Shown here: piece after piece, positions 1-7,077 of the stretch
How the letters are laid out: every line of letters starts with the position of its first letter
Position numbering within the stretch: position 1 is the first letter of the stretch
Assembly: GCA_002496565.1 (NCBI GenBank)
Contig: DAKJ01000004.1
Location: 1-9,600, forward strand
DNA: 9,600 nt
Direction: 5' to 3'
Origin: Methanosarcina sp. UBA289
GTDB taxonomy: Archaea; Halobacteriota; Methanosarcinia; Methanosarcinales; Methanosarcinaceae
Made by a program: the position numbers and the translations under genes
Notes under the pieces: model-generated
The model's input: the letters and a program-made list of their open reading frames with translations, nothing else
The model's database searches: none
Told to the model about the DNA's origin: nothing

Positions 1-24
1 TATATTAATGTCAAATTAAGGTTG

Positions 25-38
25 GAATGAGCTCATTC
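25..38. repeat. 14-bp perfect palindrome GAATGAGCTCATTC
   Basis: The sequence reads identically on both strands over 14 bases, with no spacer. It lies about 300 bp before the first gene. With no loop and no T-tract directly after it, it looks more like a binding site for a dimeric protein than a terminator stem. It may belong to an upstream gene outside the window. No function can be assigned. Confidence 0.55.
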
Positions 39-101
39 TACATTTCTAGTTTTAACACTGATATGGAAAAACCCTAAATCATTGGGCAAATAAAAAATTC
101 A

Positions 102-120
102 TTTGGAAGATATTTCCAAA
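102..120. repeat. Inverted repeat, 7-bp arms with 5-bp spacer
   Basis: TTTGGAA (102-108) and TTCCAAA (114-120) are perfect inverted arms around GATAT. The 19-bp size and dyad symmetry suit an operator for a homodimeric regulator. It is about 220 bp upstream of the first start codon, so control of that gene is only one possibility. Confidence 0.5.
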
Positions 121-173
121 GAAATAGGCGTCAAATTAGATTAGGGCTTTTAAGAGTTAATTGAGATTTTTTT

Positions 174-269
174 AGTAAAAGTTTGATGTAGTAACAATTA
201 TTAAGAAAATATTAGCTTATCCTCAGTAAAAAGTTTGATATAATAACAGTTATTAACAAAAATACTAAC
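174..269. repeat. Two tandem imperfect ~43-bp direct repeats
   Basis: Copy 1 is 174-215 and copy 2 is 225-269. They align over about 43 positions with roughly six substitutions and two single-base indels. Shared landmarks are AGTAAAA, GTTTGAT(G/A)TA, TAACA(A/G)TTATTAA and a trailing AAAA. Copy 2 contains the overlapping dyads TAAC-A-GTTA and GTTA-T-TAAC. The TAGTAACA (189-196) or TAATAACA (241-248) core recurs before the other two transcription units at 3357 and 7029. The likely role is a duplicated promoter or operator. Ordinary AT-rich drift is less likely, given the ordered match over the full length. Confidence 0.7.
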
Positions 270-271
270 AA

Positions 272-280
272 TTGTATAAT
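272..280 (+). promoter_or_regulatory. Candidate archaeal TATA box for the first operon
   Basis: TTGTATAAT is a TATA-like element. With the usual archaeal spacing of about 25 bases, transcription would start near 300 and leave a leader of about 35 bases before the ATG at 337. A second TATA-like candidate, GATATAATA, lies at 237-245 inside repeat copy 2. The sequence alone does not decide between them. Confidence 0.4.
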
Positions 281-336
281 GAGCAAATACTCGTTAACAA
301 ATTGTTGTCGCACTAAGAGGACATGGATGGACAACA

Positions 337-1932
337 ATGAAAAAAGCACATTCATTTCTGGTTGTATTGGTTTTGCTGTTAAGTACAGCCTTCTCGGGCT
401 GTACATCGCAGCCAATGGTAGCGCCTCCGCCGCAACAGGATGAAAATCGGATCGCCAAGATGACGTTTGGCGCAGTAGCAACTGTTGAAAATACAAACAT
501 TAACGATGCCCAGTACGATCGGCTGATCAGGGTATTCTGTCTGCAAGGGCTGGCCCGGATTGGCCCGTCAGGCGCCCTCGAGCAGGAATTGGCAAAGTCA
601 TGGCAGGTGTCTTCGGACCTCAAGAAATGGAAGTTCCAGCTTTTTGACAATGCGACCTGGAGCGACGGTAAGCCTGTCACGTCCAGCGATGTGAAGTTCA
701 CATTAGAGAACCTTGCCAAGTTCACTCCGCACAAAATGCTGTACACTGAGGACATCGAGTCTATTGAGACACCTAACGCCAACACGGTGATTATCAACCT
801 TAAAAAGCCGGATGCAAACTTGCTATATACATGGGATGTGGTCAAGATGCTGCCCGAACATGTCTATAAGGGTGTCCAAAATATCTCCTCATTCAACGGC
901 AAGGAAGCTTCCATCGGAAGCGGACCTTATATCTTCGAAAAATTTGACAAAAATGCGGGCCTGCTCGTCTTCAAAGCCAACGAGAACTACTGGGAAGGAA
1001 AGCCGCCAGTAGATGTCATCGAGTACAGAATGTACAAGAATACAGATACACTCCTCCAGGCTTTACTCAAAGGCGAGATTGACGCCCCAGCCAGCACGAT
1101 TAGTTATTATTACGTGCCGAAAATCCTTCAGAAAGAAGAATTGGGCATAATGACAGCGAAAAACGGGGGTGTATCCCTTGCAATTTACTTCAACGTGGAA
1201 AAACCACCCTATGACAGCAAGGTGTTCCGCGAGGCGATGAGCTATGCCATCGACTATAATGAAATGATGAAACTGTTCACGGCTGGCTATGGCTCGATAC
1301 CTCCAGCAGGGTGGATTCCTGAGGGCTTGTACGGATACGTGGAAACCCAGCCTCTAGCATACGATGTCAACAAATCAAAAGCCCTACTGGACTCTATGGG
1401 CATGGTCGATCTGGATGGCGACGGCTTCAGGGAAATGCCCGATGGCACCAAGTTCCAGGGTGAGATTACCGCCAGGAGCGACATCGCGGACCACGCCCGC
1501 GCTGCAGAAATGCTCAAGAAGTACTTCAACGCCGTCGGCATAGACATCAAGTTCAAGTGGGTTGATCTAGCCACGTTCGATGCCCTTACGGGCGCAACAG
1601 AAGAAATGATCCTGTCGCCGACCTCGTATTTTGGCATCTCTATGGGTGCAGGCTATGGCACGGGCCTTGTCGGCACAGGCGAATATGGCTGGTGCATGTT
1701 GAATGAGACGACCTACAATTCGCTCGCCGACCAGCTAAGCATGGCCGGAGATGAGGACACCCGGCTCAAACTCGGCGGGGATCTCCAGAGATATTATGCC
1801 GACAACCTGCCTATGATTACGGTGTATTCGATGGATCTGATTCAGCCCTACAATAAAAAGTATGCAGGCTGGGTTGTCGGCTTGTCCAGTGTACTGAACC
1901 ATCATACAATCATGGAGCTAAAACCTGCTTGA
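337..1932 (+). CDS. ABC-transporter solute-binding lipoprotein 1 (peptide/nickel family, SBP_bac_5)
   Basis: This 531-residue extracytoplasmic binding protein of the OppA/DppA/NikA family would capture the substrate outside the membrane and pass it to the permeases encoded downstream. Residues 1-22 form a lipoprotein signal: Lys-Lys, a run of Val/Leu, then FSGC with Cys22 as the lipid-attachment residue. The mature protein has family features: ELAKSW followed by W-x-F-x-L and WSDGKPVTSSDVKFT, a GSGPYIFEKFD stretch, and SYAIDYNEM in the second lobe. A DLDGDG loop near residues 358-363 resembles the Ca-binding-like DxDGDG insert common in this family. Length is normal. The start is supported by GGATGG six bases upstream. 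The stop is followed closely by, or overlaps, the MFS gene. It is clearly paralogous to the binding protein at 3465-5081. The substrate (peptide, nickel chelate or other) cannot be read from sequence. Confidence 0.93.
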   Translation: MKKAHSFLVVLVLLLSTAFSGCTSQPMVAPPPQQDENRIAKMTFGAVATVENTNINDAQYDRLIRVFCLQGLARIGPSGALEQELAKSWQVSSDLKKWKFQLFDNATWSDGKPVTSSDVKFTLENLAKFTPHKMLYTEDIESIETPNANTVIINLKKPDANLLYTWDVVKMLPEHVYKGVQNISSFNGKEASIGSGPYIFEKFDKNAGLLVFKANENYWEGKPPVDVIEYRMYKNTDTLLQALLKGEIDAPASTISYYYVPKILQKEELGIMTAKNGGVSLAIYFNVEKPPYDSKVFREAMSYAIDYNEMMKLFTAGYGSIPPAGWIPEGLYGYVETQPLAYDVNKSKALLDSMGMVDLDGDGFREMPDGTKFQGEITARSDIADHARAAEMLKKYFNAVGIDIKFKWVDLATFDALTGATEEMILSPTSYFGISMGAGYGTGLVGTGEYGWCMLNETTYNSLADQLSMAGDEDTRLKLGGDLQRYYADNLPMITVYSMDLIQPYNKKYAGWVVGLSSVLNHHTIMELKPA

Positions 1933-1952
1933 ACTGTGACGTGAGTTATTGT

Positions 1953-3212
1953 ATGACAGGTTTCACTCATATATGGAAAAAATCACGTTCCAGGCCTATG
2001 CCCCCAATCGTCTGGGCGCTGTTCACTGGCACGGCCCTGAACGGCTTCAGCACGTCGATTGTCACACCCTTCATCTCCGTCTACCTGTACGCCTATGAAG
2101 GTTCACCAGTAGCCCTTATTGGCCTGGTTGTCTTTCTCCAGACCATTGCCAACGCGGTTATGCAGCTCGCGGGTGGTGAGCTTTGTGATCGGTTTGGCCG
2201 AAAGCCAGTGTTCATGGCAGGCCTTGCCGGCGTTTCCATGAGTTTCACAGGGCTTGCGGTGGGGGTCGCATACAATGCCTCTTTTGAGTATTTCCTCGCA
2301 CTTCTCGTCCTGTCCGGCATATCTTCGGGGCTTTTCAGCACGGCACCTTCTGCGGTACTGGCCGATGAGGTGGGCGAGGAGCAAAGGGCTGAAGCTTATA
2401 GTACACTCAGGACGGGCTATAACCTCGGCTACTCGATCGGCCCAGTGATCGGAGGCATAGCAGCTTCTGTCTCCTATACCCTGGCATTCTCGCTTACGGC
2501 TATGGCATCGGCCGCTTACCTTGTAATCGTCACGCTGTACGTCCGGGAACGCAACCATGGTGCGACACCCTATAGCGACGATCGATCGCAACACGGCTCT
2601 CTGCTAGAAGATAGGCCGTTCATCCTTTTACTGGTACTTGCGTTCCTCGCTGCTCTGGTTGCAGCCCATATGTACTCGCCCCTCTCTGTCTATGCAAAGG
2701 GCATTGCTGGCCTCTCCGAAAAAGAGATAGGCGCATTTTTTTCTCTGAACGGCCTTATGGTCGTTTTTCTCCAGTTCCCGGTGACCAGGGTCTCCGGACG
2801 CATCAGACTCACAACCTCGATGGCCCTCGGAATGGGACTTTATGCCGTTGGCCTGGCACTGATCGCTGTCCAGGGAGGATTTGAGTGGCTGATGCTGTGC
2901 GTTGCGGTGATGACGTTTGGCGAGCTGTTATATCTTCCTTCGCTCACCACGCTGACTGCCAATATGTCTCTAGAGCATCGGAGAGGCAGATACTTCGGGC
3001 TCGTGGGATTGACGGGCTCAGCAGGTTTCGGCGTCGGTGCCCTTCTGGGAGGCTGGCTCCTTGGGCTATTCTGGGAAAGCTCTGGCGCATTCTGGCTCAT
3101 CGCCGCCATGATTAGCCTTGTCTGTGGCGCCAGCTTCTGGTACCTTGGAGTAATGACCCGCCCAAAAACAGGTGTCGACGGTCGAGCACCTTCCTTGTGG
3201 AAGGGAGTATAA
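1953..3212 (+). CDS. MFS transporter, probable exporter
   Basis: This is a 419-residue major facilitator superfamily protein with 12 recognisable hydrophobic segments and a hydrophilic central loop (RERNHG through SLLEDRP) between segments 6 and 7. The loop between segments 2 and 3 carries canonical motif A, GELCDRFGRKPV, around residues 75-86, as in drug:H+ antiporter-type exporters. The ATG at 1953 was chosen because it has GTGAG seven bases upstream and is close to the first membrane segment. A TTG at 1929, overlapping the previous stop as TTGA with GGAG at 1914, would add eight residues and is a real alternative. The gene appears co-transcribed with binding protein 1. MFS exporters next to Opp/Nik-type importers are known from metallophore loci (CntE of the staphylopine system), so export of a ligand later re-imported is a reasonable inference. 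A general drug-efflux role is not excluded. Confidence 0.9.
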   Translation: MTGFTHIWKKSRSRPMPPIVWALFTGTALNGFSTSIVTPFISVYLYAYEGSPVALIGLVVFLQTIANAVMQLAGGELCDRFGRKPVFMAGLAGVSMSFTGLAVGVAYNASFEYFLALLVLSGISSGLFSTAPSAVLADEVGEEQRAEAYSTLRTGYNLGYSIGPVIGGIAASVSYTLAFSLTAMASAAYLVIVTLYVRERNHGATPYSDDRSQHGSLLEDRPFILLLVLAFLAALVAAHMYSPLSVYAKGIAGLSEKEIGAFFSLNGLMVVFLQFPVTRVSGRIRLTTSMALGMGLYAVGLALIAVQGGFEWLMLCVAVMTFGELLYLPSLTTLTANMSLEHRRGRYFGLVGLTGSAGFGVGALLGGWLLGLFWESSGAFWLIAAMISLVCGASFWYLGVMTRPKTGVDGRAPSLWKGV

Positions 3213-3237
3213 AGCATGTGTGAAAAGCATGTGTGAA
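3212..3237. repeat. Perfect 13-bp tandem duplication at the end of the MFS gene
   Basis: AAGCATGTGTGAA occurs twice head to tail (3212-3224 and 3225-3237), starting on the last base of the MFS stop codon. Both copies are identical, which suggests a recent slippage or duplication event. No function is visible. Confidence 0.8.
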
Positions 3238-3245
3238 CGACACGT

Positions 3246-3277
3246 TGTATAACATCCCGTCGTACGAATGTTATACA
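3246..3277. promoter_or_regulatory. Perfect 10-bp-arm inverted repeat, candidate operator
   Basis: TGTATAACAT (3246-3255) and ATGTTATACA (3268-3277) are perfect inverted arms around a 12-base spacer that itself contains CGTACG. No T-run follows the second arm, so it does not look like a terminator. The outer hexamers GTATAA and TTATAC, 18 bases apart, resemble the spaced dyad architecture of NikR operators (E. coli: GTATGA and TCATAC 16 bases apart), differing by one base per half-site and two bases of spacing. The TTGTATAA half-site also occurs at 272-279. Regulator identity is inference; an RNA stem-loop in the 3' end of the upstream transcript is the alternative. Confidence 0.55.
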
Positions 3278-3322
3278 GGCTGTACGGTGCATAAACTGGC
3301 CTCTTCTGGTGTATTCTTCAGT

Positions 3323-3413
3323 TAACATTCTTAATGTTATTAAAATAATACATATTTAGTAACACAAAATTATTAAAGAATGAGATATAGTAAAGAAAGT
3401 GCTTATTTATTTA
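3323..3413 (+). promoter_or_regulatory. AT-rich promoter region of the second binding-protein operon
   Basis: The region contains TAACAT and ATGTTA inverted arms around a 5-base spacer (3323-3339). It also has a TATA-like CATATTTA (3351-3358) running into TAGTAACA (3357-3364), then ATTATTAAAGAA, which matches the repeat core at 189-206 apart from small insertions. A second TATA-like tract, TTATTTATTTAT, sits at 3402-3413. One of these is likely to drive transcription of the gene at 3465; they cannot be ranked from sequence. Confidence 0.4.
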
Positions 3414-3464
3414 TGGACTGATGAATGTTGCCGATTCGCCATGTCATGACATTGAGGTCTGTTA

Positions 3465-5081
3465 ATGAGGTACATAACAAAGCTATTGATAATTACTGTT
3501 CTGGTTGCCTGTGTTTTGCTATCAGGATGTACGCAGCCGTCGGCAAATTCGACGGCGTCGCAGACACCTGCTGGGGATAACCGAGTCCAGAAACTGGTTA
3601 TTGGAACAACCAACAAGGTGGAAGACACGAACATCAACGATTACTACTTCGGGACATTCTCGCGCCGCCTGACTCACCAGGCTCTGGTGACTATCGCCGC
3701 TAACGGTGACATCGTACCTGAGCTTGCCACGTCGTGGGACACCTCGGACCTGAAGACCTGGACGTTCCACCTGGTTGGCAATGCCACGTGGCACGACGGC
3801 AAACCGCTGACAGCGCAGGACATCAAGTTCACCATGGACTACCGGAAAAAGAATGACCCAAACTGGAAATCGATATTTGGCGATCTTCGCTCGGTCGAAG
3901 CTCCAGACGACCGGACAGTACTCATGACGCTTGACAAGCCGGACTTCAACTTTCTCATAAACCTTGCAACTTACAGAATATTGCCTGAGCATATCTACAA
4001 GAACGTCGAAGACCCGAAGAAGTTCAACAGCCCGGACGCATGGATCGGCACTGGCCCTTATGTGCTCAAGAGCTTCGATAAGACCACTAGCCTACTCCAC
4101 TTCGAGATTTACGACCAGTACTGGGGCCAGAATCCAGCCATCGACCAGATCGACATACGCTACTTCGCCAACACAGACACGATGATGCTCGCGTTCCAGA
4201 AAGGAGAGATAGACACTCCATATGGCTATGCGACGGGCTTCAGCCCCTTCTACGTGCCCAAGTTGCTCGACGATAAAGACATTGGCATCATGATCCAGAA
4301 GAACAACGGCATCACCAACGTGCTCTGGTTCAATGAGAACAAAACGTACCTTGACAGCAAGACCTTCCGGCAGGCCGTCAGCTACGCAATCGATTATGAG
4401 GAGATGAAGAACATCTTCACAGCTGGCTACGGCTCGATTCCCGATGCAGGCTTGGTACCCCAATGCACTCTGTACTACAAAGAGACAAGGCCGCTCACCT
4501 ACGACGTGAACAAATCGAAAGACTTGCTGGACGCGGCAGGTTTCAAGGACACGAACGGTGATGGATTCCGCGAGACTCCGGATGGCAAAAAGTTCCAGCC
4601 TGTGCTCTCGACGCGCAGCGATATGGTAGACAACGTCCGGGCCGTCGAGATGCTGAAGAAGTACCTGAACGCCGTGGGCATCGACGTACAGCTCAAAATC
4701 ATGGACCGAACGTCCTTTGGCAACTCTATGGACTTCGATAAGACGCATGAGATGGCGCTGGCCCGGACAACTTACTGGGGCATGCAAATGGGTGCAGGTT
4801 ACGGATCGGGCTACATCGACCAGCGCATCTACGGCTGGTCAATGGTCAACGACTCGAAGTTCCAGACCACCGTGGACCAGCTCACGTCAACCATCGACAA
4901 GGATAAGCGCAAGGACTTGGCCGGCCAGCTTCAGGACTACTATGCCGACGAGATGCCGGCAATCGCCGTGTACAACATGGATATCATCCAGCCGTACAAC
5001 AAGAACTACGCGGGATGGGTCTACAACCCATGCAGCGGCATCCTGAACTACGACACGCTGTTCTATCTGCATAAAGCATGA
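3465..5081 (+). CDS. ABC-transporter solute-binding lipoprotein 2 (peptide/nickel family, SBP_bac_5)
   Basis: This 538-residue protein is paralogous to the product of 337-1932 along its full length. Matching blocks include VE(D/N)TNIND near the N-terminus, WHDGKPLTAQDIKFT, FTAGYGSIP, YDVNKSK and the D-rich NGDGFRETPDG loop beginning at Asp362. By eye roughly half of aligned residues are identical. The signal is an archaeal lipoprotein type with LLSGC and Cys22 as the lipid-anchor residue. The start is well supported by GAGGT at 3454-3458, six bases before the ATG. It would deliver substrate to the permease pair encoded at 5977 and 7124. Its stop overlaps a possible ATG of the next reading frame, and transcription probably continues into the methyltransferase. 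Having two binding proteins but a single permease set suggests two related ligands, or two forms (for example apo and metal-loaded) of one ligand. That is inference. Confidence 0.93.
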   Translation: MRYITKLLIITVLVACVLLSGCTQPSANSTASQTPAGDNRVQKLVIGTTNKVEDTNINDYYFGTFSRRLTHQALVTIAANGDIVPELATSWDTSDLKTWTFHLVGNATWHDGKPLTAQDIKFTMDYRKKNDPNWKSIFGDLRSVEAPDDRTVLMTLDKPDFNFLINLATYRILPEHIYKNVEDPKKFNSPDAWIGTGPYVLKSFDKTTSLLHFEIYDQYWGQNPAIDQIDIRYFANTDTMMLAFQKGEIDTPYGYATGFSPFYVPKLLDDKDIGIMIQKNNGITNVLWFNENKTYLDSKTFRQAVSYAIDYEEMKNIFTAGYGSIPDAGLVPQCTLYYKETRPLTYDVNKSKDLLDAAGFKDTNGDGFRETPDGKKFQPVLSTRSDMVDNVRAVEMLKKYLNAVGIDVQLKIMDRTSFGNSMDFDKTHEMALARTTYWGMQMGAGYGSGYIDQRIYGWSMVNDSKFQTTVDQLTSTIDKDKRKDLAGQLQDYYADEMPAIAVYNMDIIQPYNKNYAGWVYNPCSGILNYDTLFYLHKA

Positions 5082-5125
5082 ACATGCCCCATGATGGAGA
5101 CATTTTTTATTATTTGTTCGATCGC

Positions 5126-5131
5126 GGAGGT
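5126..5131 (+). promoter_or_regulatory. Shine-Dalgarno site deciding the methyltransferase start
   Basis: GGAGGT lies three bases before the ATG at 5135 and is the strongest ribosome-binding match in this stretch. It favours 5135 over the in-frame ATG at 5078, which overlaps the preceding stop but would add a 19-residue N-terminus without family-like features. Confidence 0.6.
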
Positions 5132-5134
5132 CCT

Positions 5135-5980
5135 ATGAATAAAACAAAATGGGAAATAGCATGGGACGAAGCCCAGCTGAAATCGTCTGGAAGAGTCAGG
5201 ACGCAGAATGAGGCTGCATGGGCAGGTTACTGGGATGAGGTTGCAGACGAGTACCTGAGCGATGTGATCGCAGGAGAGCCTGTGTACAGAGCTATTGTCG
5301 ACCACCTGACGAAACAGGGTGCGTTCAGGGACGGAGACAGCGTGCTGGATATCGGCTGCGGCCCCGGGACTTATGCCCTGCTATTTGCCGAACGGGCACG
5401 GCAGGTTGATGCCCTTGACTCATCAGCTGCTATGCTGGATGCGATGTTGCGGGAAGCGGCGCACAGGGGCCTGTCCAGTCTCCGGCCATTGCAGGCAAAG
5501 TGGGAAGAGCTTGTACCGGAAGGTAAATATGACCTCGCTTTTTCGGCCATGTCCCCCGCGATAAGGGACGTGGAGACGCTCCTAAAGTTAGAAGCGTGCT
5601 CCACCCGGAGCTGTTGTCTGGTCACCTATGGTGAGAACCCGGACTACGGACCAATTAACGATCTCTGGGGTTTAGTCATCGGCAAACGGCAGGCTACCAA
5701 TGCATATCATTATGTTTATCCCTACAACTTGTTGCGGGAAATCGACAGGAAGCCCACGCTGGAGATGTTCGTACTGGAGCGTGCAAAACAGGTGCCTGTT
5801 GACCGACTGGTCAGGCAGTACGTCACTTATTTCAGCATTTTCACTACAATCGACGCCCACAGTGAGCGCCTTATCCGCGAGTATTTCGAAGCTCGGTCCG
5901 ACACGGGCTTATTTGAGGTAAAGAAACATGTCAGGCTGGCAGCCATCTGCTGGGATGTGCCGGGAGAGCCAGGGCCATGA
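5135..5980 (+). CDS. Class I SAM-dependent methyltransferase-fold protein
   Basis: The 281-residue protein has a Rossmann-type SAM-binding domain. Motif I is VLDIGCGPG at residues 70-78. An acidic ribose-binding position, Asp95, follows in VDALDSSAAMLD. A YDLAFSAMSP strand corresponds to motif IV. The N-terminal W-x-x-YWDEVADEYL stretch is common in this class of small-molecule methyltransferases. The C-terminal ~100 residues are not diagnostic. The gene sits between a binding-protein gene and permease B, overlapping the permease by ATGA, so it is very probably part of the transport operon. Its acceptor is unknown. Given the neighbouring exporter, it may modify or help build the transported small molecule. 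Nicotianamine-synthase-like enzymes also use a SAM-binding fold, but no specific match to that family could be recognised, so an ordinary methyltransferase is the default call. Confidence 0.88.
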   Translation: MNKTKWEIAWDEAQLKSSGRVRTQNEAAWAGYWDEVADEYLSDVIAGEPVYRAIVDHLTKQGAFRDGDSVLDIGCGPGTYALLFAERARQVDALDSSAAMLDAMLREAAHRGLSSLRPLQAKWEELVPEGKYDLAFSAMSPAIRDVETLLKLEACSTRSCCLVTYGENPDYGPINDLWGLVIGKRQATNAYHYVYPYNLLREIDRKPTLEMFVLERAKQVPVDRLVRQYVTYFSIFTTIDAHSERLIREYFEARSDTGLFEVKKHVRLAAICWDVPGEPGP

Positions 5981-6981
5981 GCCAGGTTGAAGGGCGAACG
6001 CGCTTTTTTGCCGGCAAGGCATTACGGTACGGCATCACGTTGGTGATCATCCTCACCATTAACTTCGCTATACCCCGCGCTATGCCCGGCGACCCTATGA
6101 TTAACCTGCTGGGCGATGAAGCGGTCCGCATCGACAGTCAAATGCTGGACGAGTTGCGGGCTCAGTACGGCCTTGATCGGCCTGTTCAGGATCAATATAT
6201 CGAGTACGTGCTGGGTGCAGGCCGCCTGGACTTCGGCTACTCCATCCACAAGAACCTGAAAGTGACCGACCTCATCTATGATCGGCTCTTCTGGACCCTG
6301 GTGCTTATCTTCCCTTCGATCGCCATCGGGGGACTACTGGCCCTGGTTTTGGGTGCCCTCGCAGGGTTCAGGCACGGGAGCAAAGTCGATCGACTCCTCA
6401 CCGGGACCTCGATACTCATGTACACCTGTCCATCGTTCCTGTTTGCTATGATCGTCGTGACTATCTTCAGCTTTCATCTGGGATGGTTTCCGCTGGGCAA
6501 TATATCCTCAGGCAAAACCCAGGGTTTTGCCTACCTGCTAGATATCGGATGGCACCTGTTTCTCCCGGTCGCCATTCTGGCGACCTTCGAGGCAGCGTAT
6601 ATTTTCCTGGTCGTCCGCAATTCGATTACCCAGATCATGGGCGAGTACTTCATTTTCGTAGCGAAGGCCAAAGGCCTACCGTCACGGGTTATCGAGCTCC
6701 GCCACGTCATGCGGAACGTGCTGCCCCAGTTCATCAGCATCATGGCCCTGAATTTCGGGTTCACGGTGAGCGGGGCCCTGATCATAGAGATCGTGTTTTC
6801 TTTAAACGGTATGGGCACACTTATATACGACGCAGTCATGTCGCGAGATTACCCTGTTCTGCAAGGCGCATTCGTCTTCCTGACGATCTTCATTCTGGCA
6901 GCCAACTTCCTGGCGGACGTGCTATACGGCATCGTTGACCCAAGGATCGGTGATTCGACGAACGCAGGAAAGAGAATATAA
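5977..6981 (+). CDS. Peptide/nickel-type ABC-transporter permease B (DppB/OppB/NikB family)
   Basis: This 334-residue inner-membrane permease has the normal length for the B subunit. Near the N-terminus a membrane segment ends in PRAMPGDP, the typical first-helix signature of DppB/NikB proteins. About six membrane segments follow. The cytoplasmic EAA-like coupling loop is visible at about residues 223-250, from EYFIFVAKAKGLP to MRNVLP, where the ATPase subunit would dock. The start codon overlaps the methyltransferase stop by ATGA, implying translational coupling. It should pair with permease C at 7124 to form the channel. Substrate specificity cannot be separated between peptides and metal chelates on sequence alone. 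Confidence 0.93.
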   Translation: MSQVEGRTRFFAGKALRYGITLVIILTINFAIPRAMPGDPMINLLGDEAVRIDSQMLDELRAQYGLDRPVQDQYIEYVLGAGRLDFGYSIHKNLKVTDLIYDRLFWTLVLIFPSIAIGGLLALVLGALAGFRHGSKVDRLLTGTSILMYTCPSFLFAMIVVTIFSFHLGWFPLGNISSGKTQGFAYLLDIGWHLFLPVAILATFEAAYIFLVVRNSITQIMGEYFIFVAKAKGLPSRVIELRHVMRNVLPQFISIMALNFGFTVSGALIIEIVFSLNGMGTLIYDAVMSRDYPVLQGAFVFLTIFILAANFLADVLYGIVDPRIGDSTNAGKRI

Positions 6982-7015
6982 TATAAATATTAATGGTAGT
7001 ATGCAGTTAATATTA

Positions 7016-7040
7016 CTATATAATTAAATAGTAACATTTA
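7016..7040 (+). promoter_or_regulatory. Candidate TATA box and TAGTAACA element between the two permease genes
   Basis: CTATATAATTA (7016-7026) is a good archaeal TATA-box match, followed directly by TAGTAACA (7029-7036). The 142-bp spacer is AT-rich and unusual, because B and C permease genes of this family normally abut or overlap. It implies a separate or internal transcription start near 7045 and a leader of about 75 bases before 7124. Confidence 0.5.
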
Positions 7041-7077
7041 CTCATGGCATAACGTGATAGGGTTTAATCTAAGATCG

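Larger units (their letters stand above)
1..336. other. AT-rich intergenic control region upstream of the first binding-protein gene
   Basis: This 336-base stretch has no convincing gene on either strand. It is strongly AT-rich, in contrast to the GC-richer genes downstream. It holds a 14-bp perfect palindrome (25-38), a 7-bp-arm inverted repeat (102-120), a pair of imperfect ~43-bp direct repeats (174-215 and 225-269), an ACAATTGT palindrome (268-275), a TATA-like TTGTATAAT (272-280) and an 11-bp odd palindrome AACAAATTGTT (296-306). GTCAAATTA occurs twice (10-18 and 130-138). This density of dyads and repeats suggests regulation of the transporter locus; what lies further upstream cannot be seen. 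Confidence 0.7.

Noticed and set aside
174..269. CRISPR array
   Set aside because: There are only two imperfect copies about 51 bp apart with a spacer of about 9 bases and no cas genes, which does not fit repeat-spacer architecture.
294..845. A 183-codon - strand frame crossing the start of binding protein 1
   Set aside because: It overlaps the lipoprotein signal and N-terminal lobe antisense and would run into the promoter repeats; no coding features were recognised.
3246..3277. Intrinsic terminator after the MFS gene
   Set aside because: The stem is perfect, but it is AT-rich, has a 12-base loop and is not followed by a T-run; an operator or regulatory dyad fits better.
4092..4787. A 231-codon open frame on the - strand within binding protein 2
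   Set aside because: It lies fully antisense to a gene with clear family motifs, its translation has no recognisable domain, and long antisense frames are common in GC-richer coding DNA.
5078..5134. Longer methyltransferase start at 5078
   Set aside because: The ATG overlaps the preceding stop, but the strong GGAGGT site sits immediately before 5135 and the extra 19 residues show no family-like sequence.
6483..6938. A 151-codon + strand frame inside permease B
   Set aside because: It is out of frame with the permease, is rich in Arg, Pro and His as shadow frames usually are, and lacks a family match by eye; the permease frame carries the EAA loop and membrane segments.
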